Source: Uloborus plumipes (Eukaryota > Arthropoda > Arachnida > Araneae > Uloboridae). Taken from it: a stretch of DNA of 64,000 bases. Shown one piece after another: positions 22,594 to 33,289 of this stretch (position 1 is the stretch's first letter; each line of letters begins with the position of its first letter). The position numbers and the translations under genes are program-made. The notes beneath the pieces are model-generated. The model did not search any database and was not told where the DNA came from. It saw nothing but the letters and a program-made list of their open reading frames with translations. The DNA lies in assembly GCA_038373865.1 (NCBI GenBank), contig JAXGGA010005175.1, positions 16,556-80,555 of the forward strand. Direction: 5' to 3'.

Positions 22594-24369
22594 TTACGTG
22601 ACAGACGTAGGTTACCTTGACAGACGTATGTAACACTTTTACTATACTTTACGAATATCTAAATTTAACACAATTACCATGATCTCACTTAAAGCGTCTA
22701 TGTCTTTAGATTTTAGTATACTATTATGGATGATTTGACAACAAATACTAACTACTCCAGCTACAGGACCCTATGGTTTGGGGACTACAGTCCGAGCAAA
22801 CTCATAATTGAGTAGGTTAAATGTTTAAACTTCTTTATTTTTAAATTTCTTATTAAATACTCATATAAAATATTACTGCAGATTTTTTTTTTCAAAAATT
22901 AAAAGAAATTGTCAGAATATATGTCGAATGTTTTAAAAAAAGAAGGCCATATAATTTGCTCATGTAATTCGCTCGCATGTGATTGTTTTAACAAAAGCAA
23001 ATTGGAGTAAACGCTGCTTTTAAGTTTACTCCAACGTAAAAAAATCGTTATTTTTCCATCGCTGTAGGTGAACGTACAACTTTTTTAAGTGATAATACAA
23101 GAAACTTAGTGCAATTCATTACCAATAAAATTACCAACTTTTTAATGATCTTAAACTCTATAGCTTGAAAAAATAAAAAAAACTAATATAATTAAATATA
23201 AATCTCAATTGTTAATGATACTTTCAGTTAAAAATATAATACGCAAGCAAATAACAAAATTATGCAAAACACTAAAAATAAAAGCTAAATATTTCGCTGC
23301 AGTTCATGTATAAGCAATTGTTTCAACAAAAGTAATTCGAATAGATTAATTAAAATTTATTCCTTTAAAATAAATAAGCCTTAACTATGTTGAATAGAAA
23401 TTTATATCTTTTGCCGAGCCTAAGGCTCTTTTCTGCATTCGCTTAATTGCGATCGTATTTTATTCGTAGAAAATAAATGGCATCGCTTTAATATCCGATT
23501 CCTTTACTTTTCGAAAGCATGAAATTAAATTTATTAAAACTTTATTCTCGATTTTCTCGTTATTTTTCTTATAAATGAGCCCTTATGAACTATACTCTGA
23601 TTAATTGTTGTACTAAGATCAAATTTGTAAAAATATATTTTTATCTTATCTTCAAGATTCAAAGCTCAAACAAAATACAAGTGATTATTTTTTCTGTTCA
23701 ATTTATACAAAAAAGAAAAACGTCACGTCCAATTTGACTTTAATATCGAAAGAAAAAATCCAAGAACGCATAGCATAATCATCATAAACGAATTATAGTA
23801 ATGACCGTCACACAGTTAGCAGCCGGCGTCAAGTAATTATTTTAACGACCAGAGAGTGAGGATTATATTTTAATACTTGATACACTTAAAGCATATCTTA
23901 AGACTTAGGAAAATGTGAGGGTGAAATGAGAGCTTTATGAGAGGCCATAAAACCTCTCCAGTTCTGTAAGGAGCGATATTGTACATGTACCAAAGGAGGC
24001 TGAGGTAAATAGTTGCCTTACGACAATGGCACGCTGTAAGCAGATGAAGGTGAACGTTACAGAATTGTTTTCGATGATAATTATGGGTGAAATTGCTTTC
24101 CATTAAGGTCAGATGTTATGAAAAGAACCAAGTTGTTTATGTCTAAATAGTTGTGTTGACATTCAAATGTAATAGTATTTTTGGTAAATGGATTCGGTGT
24201 GTTTCTGATTAACTGAATAGAAGCTGTCCAAAAACAAGTTTTTCCCACCTCTTAATGCGTTTATGAATGCATTGCCGTTAATTACGAATTTAGTGATTAT
24301 CATGTTAATATTATTTCTCCTACAAGAATTTCAAGACTTTAACGTACCATCCGAAGATATTTCTACCAT
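22594..24369. other. No gene recognised; one short hairpin
   Basis: TTGGAGTAAAC (23002-23012) and GTTTACTCCAA (23024-23034) form a perfect 11-bp stem with an 11-nt loop. The open frame 23870-24103 (minus, 77 codons) is in a slightly less AT-rich stretch but has no recognised motif. Confidence 0.4.
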
Positions 24370-24371
24370 TA

Positions 24372-24740
24372 CACTGTTAAAAATGAATGTTGTTTTTACA
24401 GTATAATACAGCTGATTTTATAGAAACAAACTAAAAATGGCTAATTTTACAGTTAATATACAGTTACTATACAGTATACAGTACTATAAAATTGTCAATT
24501 TTACAGCAATAAACTGTAAAATTGCTAATTTTAATTTATTACCGTGCATTTTACAGTTTTAAACTAGAATGTCAGCTGCCAGTATTATACCGTTTTTACA
24601 GTATAACACAGATAAGTTTTACGGCAATAAACTGTAAAATTGCTGGTTTTACAGTTTATTACTGTGCATTTTACAGTTTTAAATTGGAACCTCAGCTGCC
24701 AGTACTATACTGTAAAAACAATAGTTTATTTTTCGCAGTG
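24372..24740. mobile_element. ACTGTAAAA-type MITE, copy 1 (369 bp)
   Basis: The ends are CACTGTTAAAAA and complement TTTTTCGCAGTG, flanked by TA (24370-24371, 24741-24742). The interior is a chain of short palindromic modules such as TTTTACAGTTTATTACTGT and ATAAACTGTAAAATTGCT, repeated about every 30-60 bp in both directions. Copies of different length at 40331-40502 and 58750-59172 share the ends and modules. The AT-rich frame 24522-24776 is an artefact of the modules. Confidence 0.85.
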
Positions 24741-25108
24741 TATATAGTTAAAAAACAATTTTTTTCTGCACTGTAGCTTTCGTACTGTTAAATATGTTTT
24801 TTCATTCACAAGAAAAATAATGCCTTGCGCATTCAAAAAGTTAGTATGAATTAGCAATTAAAACTGATGATCATTTTGCTTTCATTTGCATTTTATTGCA
24901 AAAAACTCTGGATGCCTTAAATTACTTTTCGACTCATGGCACTAATTACAACATAACAGCTTTATTAAAATTGGTCGACGTGACCAGAACCAGTTCTGGA
25001 AGTTTACCTTCAACTCATTATCACTTCTAGCCTACTAGAAATTTCTTGAAATAAGAAGTGAACTGAAAGTATGATGGAGCTACGTCCGAAACATTGGCTC
25101 ACAGCAAA

Positions 25109-25249
25109 ATGAATTTAGCAGTGTCCGGTCTCCTACTATCCGTCATTGTTATTTTCACTCATCTTGCTGTCTTACAGTTTCTCTACTTTAGCGAATTTCC
25201 GTGGGTTAAGCACTTGTGGCGTTCAAAACGGCTGTTACTTCACAGCTAG
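25109..25249 (+). CDS. Candidate micro-ORF or first exon with a secretion-signal-like start
   Basis: An ATG in favourable context (GCAAAATGA) opens 46 codons beginning MNLAVSGLLLSVIVIFTHLA, a typical signal peptide or anchor profile, then VLQFLYFSEFPWVKHLW and a TAG stop. The segment TTATTTTCACTCATCTTGCT followed by GTCTTACAG also reads as a pyrimidine-rich splice acceptor, so it may equally be intron-exon junction or chance. No relative or partner exon is recognised. Confidence 0.2.
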   Translation: MNLAVSGLLLSVIVIFTHLAVLQFLYFSEFPWVKHLWRSKRLLLHS

Positions 25250-25390
25250 TTAACCATAGAACTGTTTATAGTTTTTGTTTGGACTTTCAAGCTCTGTGAC
25301 TTAATTAAATTATGAGTCAAATTACTTTTCATTTTTGACTCTAAGGTTCCTCAGAAATTTGAAGCACATACTGATGGAGTATTAAAACTA

Positions 25391-25619
25391 CCGTAAAGTC
25401 AGGTTACTTGGACCCTAAGGGGTTACTTGAGCCCATTACAGTAAACTGATAAAATCTAGGTTTGGTACTTATTAGTTGAAAGACTTGCACGTAGTTCCTC
25501 ATTTCTCCTCTAGGTAGAAGCACTCTGCAGTCTCTAATGCTAGTACCAAACCCAGATTTTATCATTTTACAGTGAGCTCAAGTAACCTCCTTGTGGGTCC
25601 AAGTAACCCGACTTTACGG
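25391..25619 (+). mobile_element. 229-bp MITE, family S, copy 2
   Basis: Same ends and interior as 7907-8152, flanked by TA (25389-25390, 25620-25621). The left terminus has one change (GTCAGG for GTCGGG). Without the extra repeat of copy 1, this is close to the basic form of the family. Confidence 0.93.
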
Positions 25620-25820
25620 TATCCCAATTCTTTTACAAAGGAAATTCTTAAAAAATGATTTCAACAGTTATATTTCTATATCTTATTAGATTTCGATAAC
25701 AATTCAAATTTTATAACTTTAAGCATAATAGCCCAGAGCCTATAGTATCCTGTAAAATATAGAGGAATAAAAATGACGTTAATTTATCTTAATGTTTGAA
25801 TCAACGAATTTAGTATTTAA

Positions 25821-26460
25821 AAAATATTTTTGGAAAAAAAAATAGAACCGACTTCAGTTGGAAATTGCTCTAAAAAGTAAAAAATAATTTTTTTCTTTGA
25901 ACACCATCGAAACTACTTTTAAACATAAGTTTTGAAGTCGGCGCAAAAACGATCGGTAAAATGATATTTAACCATATTTTGCCAACATTTTTTCAAAAAA
26001 ACCATTGAAAATTAAAAGCAGAATATTTGTACCATTAAACGAATGTGTGGTAATCAATGAAATGAATCCATTAAAATTTATATTTATAGTTGAATTGTAG
26101 TTGCGTATGATTCTATACATTGTTTTTGCGCCGACTTCAAAACTTATGTTTAAAAGTAGTTTCGATGGTGTTCAAAGAAAACATTTTCAAACAACATTTT
26201 TTCAAAAAAACCATTGAAAATTAAAAGCAGAATATTTGTACCATTAAACGAATGTGTGGTAATCAATGAAATGAATCCATTAAAATTTATATTTATAGTT
26301 GAATTGTAGTTGCGTATGATTCTATACATTGTTTTTGCGCCGACTTCAAAACTTATGTTTAAAAGTAGTTTCGATGGTGTTCAAAGAAAAAAATTATTTT
26401 TTACTTTTTAGAGCAATTTCCAACTGAAGTCGGTTCTATTTTTTTTTCCAAAAATATTTT
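25821..26460. repeat. 640-bp foldback with 130-bp arms
   Basis: The arms 25821-25950 and 26331-26460 are nearly perfect inverted repeats: AAAATATTTTTGGAAAAAAA, then AGAACCGACTTCAGTTGG, and at the inner end AAGTCGGCGCAAAAAC. The inner half of the right arm occurs a third time at 26122-26181 because of an internal duplication. The GAACCGACTTC end resembles the GAAGTCGGTT end of the SINE-like unit that follows, which suggests a common origin for the terminal motif. No coding potential is seen. Confidence 0.88.
25984..26390 (+). repeat. Two identical 198-bp direct repeats
   Basis: 25984-26181 and 26193-26390 appear identical base for base by eye, from AACATTTTTTCAAAAAAACC to GTGTTCAAAGAAAA, separated by 11 bp. 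This is a recent tandem duplication, an assembly duplication, or a product of replication slippage at the foldback. Confidence 0.9.
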
Positions 26461-26507
26461 ATTTCATTCTTTTTAGTGTAAATGCACTTAAAATAATCAA
26501 AATATAG

Positions 26508-26866
26508 TTAAAAAACCATGCAGCTGTTCAAAAAACTTGCAGACCTGGTCTCAATCTCATTCCATCAGAAACTTCAACCCGACGCTTTTAACCACTTGAC
26601 CATCGGGTAGCTCATTGAAGTAAGGATTTATGCACATTGTTTTTAAATGACATGAAATTTTAGTTTTTCGATCATAACTTTTTTTCTAGTGAACAAATAT
26701 CATCATATGATATGAATACATGGTACCTAAGTTAACCATCTCCTATCGATTTTAAAAAAATCGTCCAAATCGGTTCAGTAGATCAGATGTTATGTGCGAA
26801 CAAACAGACTAAAAAAAAATACGCTTTGAATTGAGAACCTCCTCCTTTTTTGAAGTCGGTTAAAAA
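26508..26866 (-). mobile_element. Composite SINE-like unit with tRNA-like head, copy 1
   Basis: On the minus strand about 26539-26612 reads as a tRNA-like sequence with box A TGGTCAAGTGG and a decayed box B (GATTGAGACC). On the plus strand the unit ends CCTCCTCCTTTTTTGAAGTCGGTTAAAAA, a tail I associate with widespread arthropod retroelement 3' ends; exact family uncertain. Between them lie ATCGGTTCAGTAGATCAG and GTTATGTGCGAACAAAC, shared with 27578-27934. The tRNA part and the tail have opposite orientations, unusual for a simple SINE. Confidence 0.65.
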
Positions 26867-27577
26867 TTGAAAGTAAAAGTAAGTAATTTGAATTGTGGGA
26901 GAAGGAGTTAGAGTAAGACTTGGAAAATCGGTGCAAGTTTTTGCTTTTCATGGAAAATAATTTTCAACTAAAGTGGACTCTTTAGCTTTTTTCAAACACC
27001 ACAAATCAAAATCTTATTTTTTAAAAATGTGTGTCACTTTAATGATCGTAGTATTTAGTAGTGCAAAAAAAAAAAAACATTACACAGCAGATTTTTCCCA
27101 ATAACTCAACACTCATGGTGTTTGATACATTTTATTTGTATGTAATGATGTTTTTTAGTCACAACCAATATGAAAATCACAAAAAATAGTTACATTAATT
27201 TTTAACATTTATTTATCATCTTCAGAATTTTTGACTTTTAATTTTACCTTGAATTTGACGTAAATGCAAGGTATAAAATACAGAATTTTATAAAGGTACA
27301 AAAATTAACATAATATAATTGATTGTGTATATAATTTTTGAAAAAATAATATAGGTGCCGCAAATCAAAAACCATTTATTGCCACAATCGATTCAAAGCC
27401 CCCAAAAATGGCGCAAACGTCTATGAGAAAATTCTACAGCATCGAAGGACCCCATTGCCAATTTTAACAAAGATCCGACCAAAACTGTCATTTTGTACCA
27501 TAAAAAATATGGGGCATATTCCCATGGGAGGATGTACCTGCATAAGGACGTTACAATCATTAAAATCATTTAAAAAA

Positions 27578-27934
27578 GAAACATGCAGCTATTCGAAAAA
27601 ATCCTTGCAGACCTGGACTCGATCTCATTCCATCAGGAAGTTCAACCTGACGCGCAGAACCACTTGACCATCGGGTCGCTCATTGAAGTAATTATTTACG
27701 ATAGCACATATTGTTTTAAATGTCATGAAATGTTAATTTTTCAATCATAACTTTTTTTCTAGTGAACAAATATCGTCATATAAGTACATGGTACCTAAGT
27801 TACACCATCTTCTATCGATTAAAAAAAATTGTCCAAATCGGTTCAGTAGATCAGATGTTATGTGCGAACAAACAAAAAAAAAAGTATACGCTTTGAATTG
27901 AGAACCTCCTCCTTTTTTGAAGTCGGTTAAAAAA
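27578..27934 (-). mobile_element. Composite SINE-like unit with tRNA-like head, copy 2
   Basis: Colinear with 26508-26866 and mildly diverged. The tRNA-like part (about 27607-27686, minus) keeps a better box B, GATCGAGTCC, and box A TGGTCAAGTGG. The tail again is GAAGTCGGTT followed by an A run at 27934. The open frames at 27455-27667 and 27745-27960 arise from this repeat. Confidence 0.7.
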
Positions 27935-29349
27935 CAAAACGCAGCTAGCATCACCGCCAATCTATAGTGGTTTCAAATCCTAAAAGATCCATACTCCGGT
28001 TATAGTTCAGACTAGACTCATGGTACAAGAAAGTTAAGTTTTGTGTTGCATGTGGTTAAATTGCTAGACTTCTTCAATAAACATATTACAGAAACAAACT
28101 AAAGTGTTCTAAAGCATCTGAAGTGTGTCATTTTCTAGAACAAGCCTCAAGGGTTTTATTCTTATTTAAGGCGTTCTCTATTACCGAAGACGTTTAACAA
28201 CTGCAAACCAAGATGTTAAAAGTGGATCATAAAAATCAAACAAATTAATGACCATTGTTGAGGAAGTTTTCTTTGTGCGTGGTATCATTTATGGCATGAA
28301 ATGCACGCAAGAGTACGCTTAGAAGAATCGTTAGTCAGAAAATAATTTCAAGACGTGTTTGTCAAGAAAACACAGTGTCACAAGGGCATTGCACTTATCA
28401 CGAAGCCAGTTTTAGACCCTTAGACTCAGCAGGGATATTTTACGTAAGTATCGTTAAAATATGTTTGTCCAAATTTAATAAAAATCAAAAACAAAAATGA
28501 AAGTTGTACACTTACTTTACACATAAAAAAAAATATTTGAAAATTTATTACCTATTACAAACAAGCAGCATATAATAAGATAAAAAAAATTATTTTTTAT
28601 TTCTGTGCTACGAAAATATAACTTGAATATATCCCTTATTATATGAAATAAAATGCTTATTTTTGTGTTTAATAAATAAATAAAGTAAAAATATTACTGT
28701 AGCGGACAAGCACAATAATTTAATTGAAATTTAATTAACTTGTTTGTGTGTTGTATGGTTATTACTTTATTTATGCCGTGTTAACTTTTATATAAATGGA
28801 ATAACTTAAAAGGGGAAGCAAATTTGTGTTAAATTCTAAAGGATGATTAAAAAACCTGAATATGCTTTTGCCGATGTTTTAAGGTTTGAATAAGAGAATT
28901 AGTGCGTATTAGTAATATTTAAAAAGCTGAAGTGAAATAAGAAAAAAAGAGTAAATTGTAATGCACCATGACTGCTGACTGAAATCAATTTTTATGTTGC
29001 GTATTTGAAAATCAATTTTAGTCTTCTGAACCAAAAATAAATAAGTTAAAAAAATAAAGTAAATGAATAAACAACAATTTATGCAAGATTTTTGAGTTAG
29101 AAAAAATCAGCTAATATTTTAGATAAGTAATTGTGTAAAACTTCGTTATTTGTCAGATTGCGACAACCCTTAAACTACTACAAGTTCATACATTGAGAAA
29201 GCGTATTTGTTCGATTATCTGCAACAATGCTATATTATTTCTCTGAGTCACATTTCCTGATTTTAGCTTAGAGTTTTCCGTTTTTAATTTAGAAACATTG
29301 AATGTAAAATCTTATGAGAAACTGTTCTTTCTTATTATTATAAAATGGA
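27935..29349. other. No gene recognised
   Basis: AT-rich with no open frame of note and no repeat shared with the rest of the window. Confidence 0.4.
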
Positions 29350-29700
29350 ATATATGAAGGGCTTAGATGCAAAACTCACATTCTCCAAATTTTGCGATTT
29401 TGAGTTATGCATATCACCGTGTTCGTCTTGTAAAGGACAATTGAGCTGTAATACTGTTTTGGATCAAAACCAATATTTTAATGCATAAGAAAAATATTAA
29501 AAATCACGTTTGGATGCAAAACTCACATTATCCAACAGCTTGTTTGGAGCAAAACTCACATTCTCCAGTCCACCACTCAGAGAGCGCTTTAGTGCATCAT
29601 GGGATTGAATTCAAACATTCTACGCTGAACTCTCATTTTGGTGTTTGATTAGACTTTATTTAGTTTTGGTATCACAGTTGTAACTTTACTATTTAGTATA

Positions 29701-29811
29701 ATGGACGAATTAGTTCAGCCTTCCACAGGACTAACCATAAAGAAGAAAAGGACACCTGAGCATTAGAAGCGAGCTTAAGTTAAAAACGCAAGATTAGTAT
29801 GGTACTAGACC
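29701..29811 (+). pseudogene. N-terminal remnant of the DUF7869-like gene
   Basis: ATG at 29701 opens MDELVQPSTGLTIKKKRTPE followed by H, then stop codons interrupt a segment that continues KRA, VKNARL. The basic KKKR-TPEHxK...K.AR pattern resembles the N-terminal region of the DUF7869 protein group as I remember it. The frame has at least two in-frame stops and homology fades after about 29811. The central part of the gene is missing and a hAT-like MITE sits in the gap. Confidence 0.5.
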
Positions 29812-29917
29812 AACTATTTATATGAATTTAGTTTAAACTTTACCAAACTGTTCTGTACCAAGTAACCACTCCTGTCCAATAGTATTATAGAAATCTATAA
29901 GTGCTGGACAATTTCTG

Positions 29918-30088
29918 CAAGCCCGTCATTTAGAGGGGCAGGGGGTCAATTGCTCCCCCCCCCCACTTTTAGAAAGCAATGTATTTACATACAAGTGGAC
30001 GTAATTTTGTATTGACATTGAGTTTTCACACTCCCCCCCCCCACCAGGCTCGTCATTTAGGAGGGGCAGGGGGGGTCAGTTGCTCCCC
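29918..30088. mobile_element. Broken hAT-type MITE pieces (relative of 42664-42847)
   Basis: Two left ends, CAAGCCCGTCATTTAG (29918) and CAGGCTCGTCATTTAG (30045), each run into G-rich then C-rich tracts. Between them AATGTATTTACATACAAGTG matches the interior of the complete element at 42664-42847. Either two elements inserted in tandem with truncation or one rearranged. The insertion interrupts the DUF7869-like gene, so it postdates that element. Confidence 0.75.
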
Positions 30089-30102
30089 TTTTTCATACAT
30101 TA

Positions 30103-30821
30103 ATGACAACTGAAATGCCAATACCTTTTGAGACAGTACAATTGTTATGTGATGAATGTGGGGGACAGAAAAAAAATTCTTTTGTTTTGTCAATGATTAG
30201 TTTTTGGCTCGTCAGAAATGCACCAAAAAACATAAAGAGAATCGAGCTTTTCTTTCCCATAACGGGTCACAGTTTTTGCCTCCAGATCGGGTTTTTGGGT
30301 TTACAGAAAAAGCCATCCGAAAAAAAGAAGTTATTTTTCAACCAAAAGAGTACACTAACATTATTAGTGAGCATGCCAAAGTTGTTAAAGTTGGTGAAGA
30401 TTGCCAAGTTATGACTGGAAAAATGAGAAAGACAAATTTTTCAAAGAAACCGACCCAATTTTACTTTCATTTTGCGTCTTGTAAGAGAATAATCATAACC
30501 AAAACCAAACAGAACAATGTTCTTGTTAGAGAATGATACATATACAAATCAGACGTTCCAGAAGCTAAACCCATATTAAAACTAAGAAAGCGGGTTATAT
30601 ATGTGAAACCTTCTGTTATCCCTCCAACAAACTCTGTCAAACGAGCTAAAAAGGTGGACGTCAATAACTTGTTAAAGAAGCATTATGGTGACAAATGGGG
30701 AGACAATGATGAGTTGCTGTTTTATAAAAGCATCATAGATGGGAATACTGACATCGAAGAAGGCGATCCAAACGACCCAACTTGTCAGCCAACCGAAGAA
30801 GTCAACCATTTAAATATTTAA
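30103..30821 (+). pseudogene. Broken DUF7869-like (probable transposase-type) gene, C-terminal two thirds
   Basis: Three consecutive stretches read as one decayed protein. Frame 1 gives LLCDECGGQKKNSFVLSMI and, further on, NIKRIELFFPITGHSF. A one-base loss in a T run near 30276 moves the sequence to another frame, which continues FLPPDRVFGFTEKAIRKKEV and PKEYTNIISEHAKVV to a TGA at about 30534-30536. Beyond that stop the same frame continues, open again through KKVDVNNLLKKHYGDKWGDN to a TAA near 30819. The D-x-C-G-G-Q-x-K-N and GHSFxPPDRxFG motifs resemble those I recall for the DUF7869 group, whose fold looks RNase H-like with a leading acidic residue; this assignment is from memory. At least one frameshift and one stop make it non-functional. 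Its place between inverted repeats suggests it was the element's transposase. Confidence 0.65.
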
Positions 30822-31341
30822 TTTTTCGTGCGTTTTGTAAAACCCTATCTGAATTTGTTAGGAAAACAGTTTGCTGAGAAGGCACTTTTTATTTATTTTT
30901 TAATTTTTACACTATCCGACTTCATTATTATTGCTTAATTAAAAAAATGCATCATGTTGTAAATCGTCTTTGAAAAAATATATTTCGCTAAAGAGAAATG
31001 ACAAAGCTTCTTTTCCTGGTTCTAGTTGTTTTTTTTTTTTTATTTCAAACAGTTTCGGTTCAAAACTCACATTATCCATTTGTGTTGGGTGCAAAACTCA
31101 CATTTGACCATGTTTCATGTCAAAACTCACATTCTCCAAATTTTGAAGCTAAATTACAAAAAAAATGCTATTGGAGCGAGGTTTTAAGGGTGTTTAAACA
31201 GTTTATGTTGCAATTACCTAATTACTAAAAAAAAATTCAAAGCGTTTTACGAAGGGCATGAATGTGAAAAAGTTTTTAGCGATTTTCCGAAAGTTAGCAA
31301 AAGTGGATAATGTGAGTTCTGCATCTAAGCCATTCATATAT

Positions 31342-33059
31342 GACAAAACTGACAAGACTATATTTTTAACCACAACAAGCCGCCTTAATTAATATATTTC
31401 TCATTACCTTAAGAGCATTTAAAAAATGCATTAACTACAGAATAATCTATATATTAAAAATTGCGTAAACTAAGAGTAACTTGCGGAACCAAAAGTAAAT
31501 TTCAGGGTTGCTTTGATTTTTTTACGTTTATCTTTTCGATCAAAAAAAAAAAAAAAGACTAGACAACGAAACTTATGGCCTTCAATAGAACGAGAAGAAC
31601 AATGTACTAGATTAATGAACGAAATTTCGAGGTCTATAAACGACCAAACGGAGAATTGTTGAGTCAACTGTTTTTCAGATAAATTAAAAACATTAATTAT
31701 GCACGCAATTAATATAATTTAAATTTTTAATGTAGTTTAAATCAATCATTTTTATGCAAAAAATGACAGTAGTTACTTCCAAAGCATAATTTATTGAAGT
31801 TTGAATTACCATCACACTATTCAAAACTTTTGTAAAGGAAAATTGGAAAATACATTTACAAGATTAGGCTTAATTCTAGTTTCTAAAACCTAAAGACAGC
31901 TAGTGATATAAGTCAGCTTATTTTAAGTTTTAGACAACAGCACTCTCTTGTACGACTTTAACTATAGAAAGTTTGGTTATTATCACAGCAGAAAGTTTTA
32001 ACGATACGGAATTAACTAAAAATTAATTCGCTTTCATGTGAATTCTGAAGCACACTCGTCTCCAAATGTAATCTATTTTTGTTAAATCTTTTTTAAAACT
32101 AACAGCTATCATCCAACAATCACGAACCCTTTAAATTGCTTTTATAAAGAATTCTTTCCGTTGTGAACAGAAGTCAATATCGAGCATTTTTAAAGCAAAC
32201 TTTTCCACGGGGCATAATTAATCTTTCCGATAATTAACGCAAATGCTAAGAGGTGAACTTAAAAGAATGAAATAGTTAAACATCTGTCATTGAATTATTG
32301 GCTCTCATCACTGCAGAAAATTATTCCAATTCTGCTCTTTGAAGTTGTGCTCTTTCACGATCTGGGAGAAAATTGATTAATGCTAACAGTGATGGCGAAT
32401 TGCACTTGGCAAAGGGCCAAATAGCGTACAAATAAAAACTGATAGCGAAGGATCTGTGAAAATTTAGATTTATTTCTACCGTAAATTCTATTTTATACTT
32501 GACGAAATACGGCAAGAGGGGATGATGCCGGCATAAACTGATGCCGCTGCTGAAACTGCCGCACATTAGATCGTTGGGAAAATGTAACAAAGAGCCAGGG
32601 ACGTTTTTTATGCTGCATTTTCTCGTTACGTAACGTTTTTGTTTAGTTTTCTTGCACAGCCTCAAATGAAGATTACTCTGAATTTTCTTCAGAAAGAAAA
32701 AAAATCATTTTATAATGGGCAGCTTTTGAATAAAAAGTGCATCCTTGACTTATTTCATTCAATTTTTTCCTGTTTCCGTATGAGAAAAATAACAATTCCT
32801 TTGAATTTTCGTGGAATGCCTTGCATAGCAAGTCAAATCTAGAAGTGAAAATGTCAAAGGTGTTTTATAAATTGAATGCTTTGTGTCTATCACCGCCATG
32901 TTGAAATAGGTGATTTGCTTTTTTATACCTTTAATATTATCATTTTGGCATACATAACTTGGGACAAATAAATATTTTTGAAATTATCCAAATTGTTTTG
33001 GGGACATAAAAAAGCGATATTAAGTGAAAATGGAGTTTACGTTTTTGTATTTTCCATTA
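31342..33059. other. No gene recognised
   Basis: AT-rich with one less AT-rich stretch (32330-32610). The longest open frame there, 32321-32665 (minus, 114 codons), has scattered cysteines but no recognised pattern, splice context or signal; I do not call it a gene. Confidence 0.4.
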
Positions 33060-33063
33060 TTAA

Positions 33064-33285
33064 CCCATTAATGCCTAGCGTCCCTTTTTAGGGACGGTGC
33101 AAAAAGTGTCTGAATTTACCAAAAATGAACATTTCAACCAAATAATAGTGTTCAATTATTACTTTGGTATTGTTTCAATTCATTATCAACAGATTGCAGC
33201 ACATAACCATAGTAAAGTGTGTTCTGTAGCCGTGTAACCAGTATACATAATATCTTTGGAAAAAAAAAAGTCAGGCATTAATGGG
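33064..33285. mobile_element. 222-bp piggyBac-type MITE, copy 1
   Basis: The ends CCCATTAATGCCT and AGGCATTAATGGG (imperfect at the inner base) are flanked by TTAA (33060-33063, 33286-33289). A TTAA target with CCC...GGG termini is the piggyBac signature. Just inside, GTCCCTTTTTAGGGAC (33080-33095) is a hairpin. No transposase. A longer relative is at 52611-53108. Confidence 0.88.
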
Positions 33286-33289
33286 TTAA

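Larger units (their letters stand above)
29350..31341 (+). mobile_element. 2-kb inverted-repeat element with subterminal repeats and a broken DUF7869-like gene
   Basis: The ends are inverted repeats of about 36 bp: TATATGAA(G/T)GGCTTAGATG continuing into CA(A/G)AACTCACATT(C/A)TCCA, read inward from 29350 and from 31341. An 18-bp motif, GCAAAACTCACATTCTCC or close variants, occurs seven times near the two ends (29369, 29516, 29549, 31061, 31091, 31121, and inverted at 31305), as expected of transposase binding sites. The interior contains a broken gene in the plus direction and a nested hAT-like MITE. Flanks are compatible with a TA target but the TA falls in an ATATAT run, so the exact boundary is uncertain. 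The superfamily is not recognised. Confidence 0.82.

Noticed and set aside
32321..32665. 114-codon open frame on the minus strand, the longest outside mobile elements
   Set aside because: No recognised domain, signal or splice context, and the residue pattern does not resemble a conserved protein.
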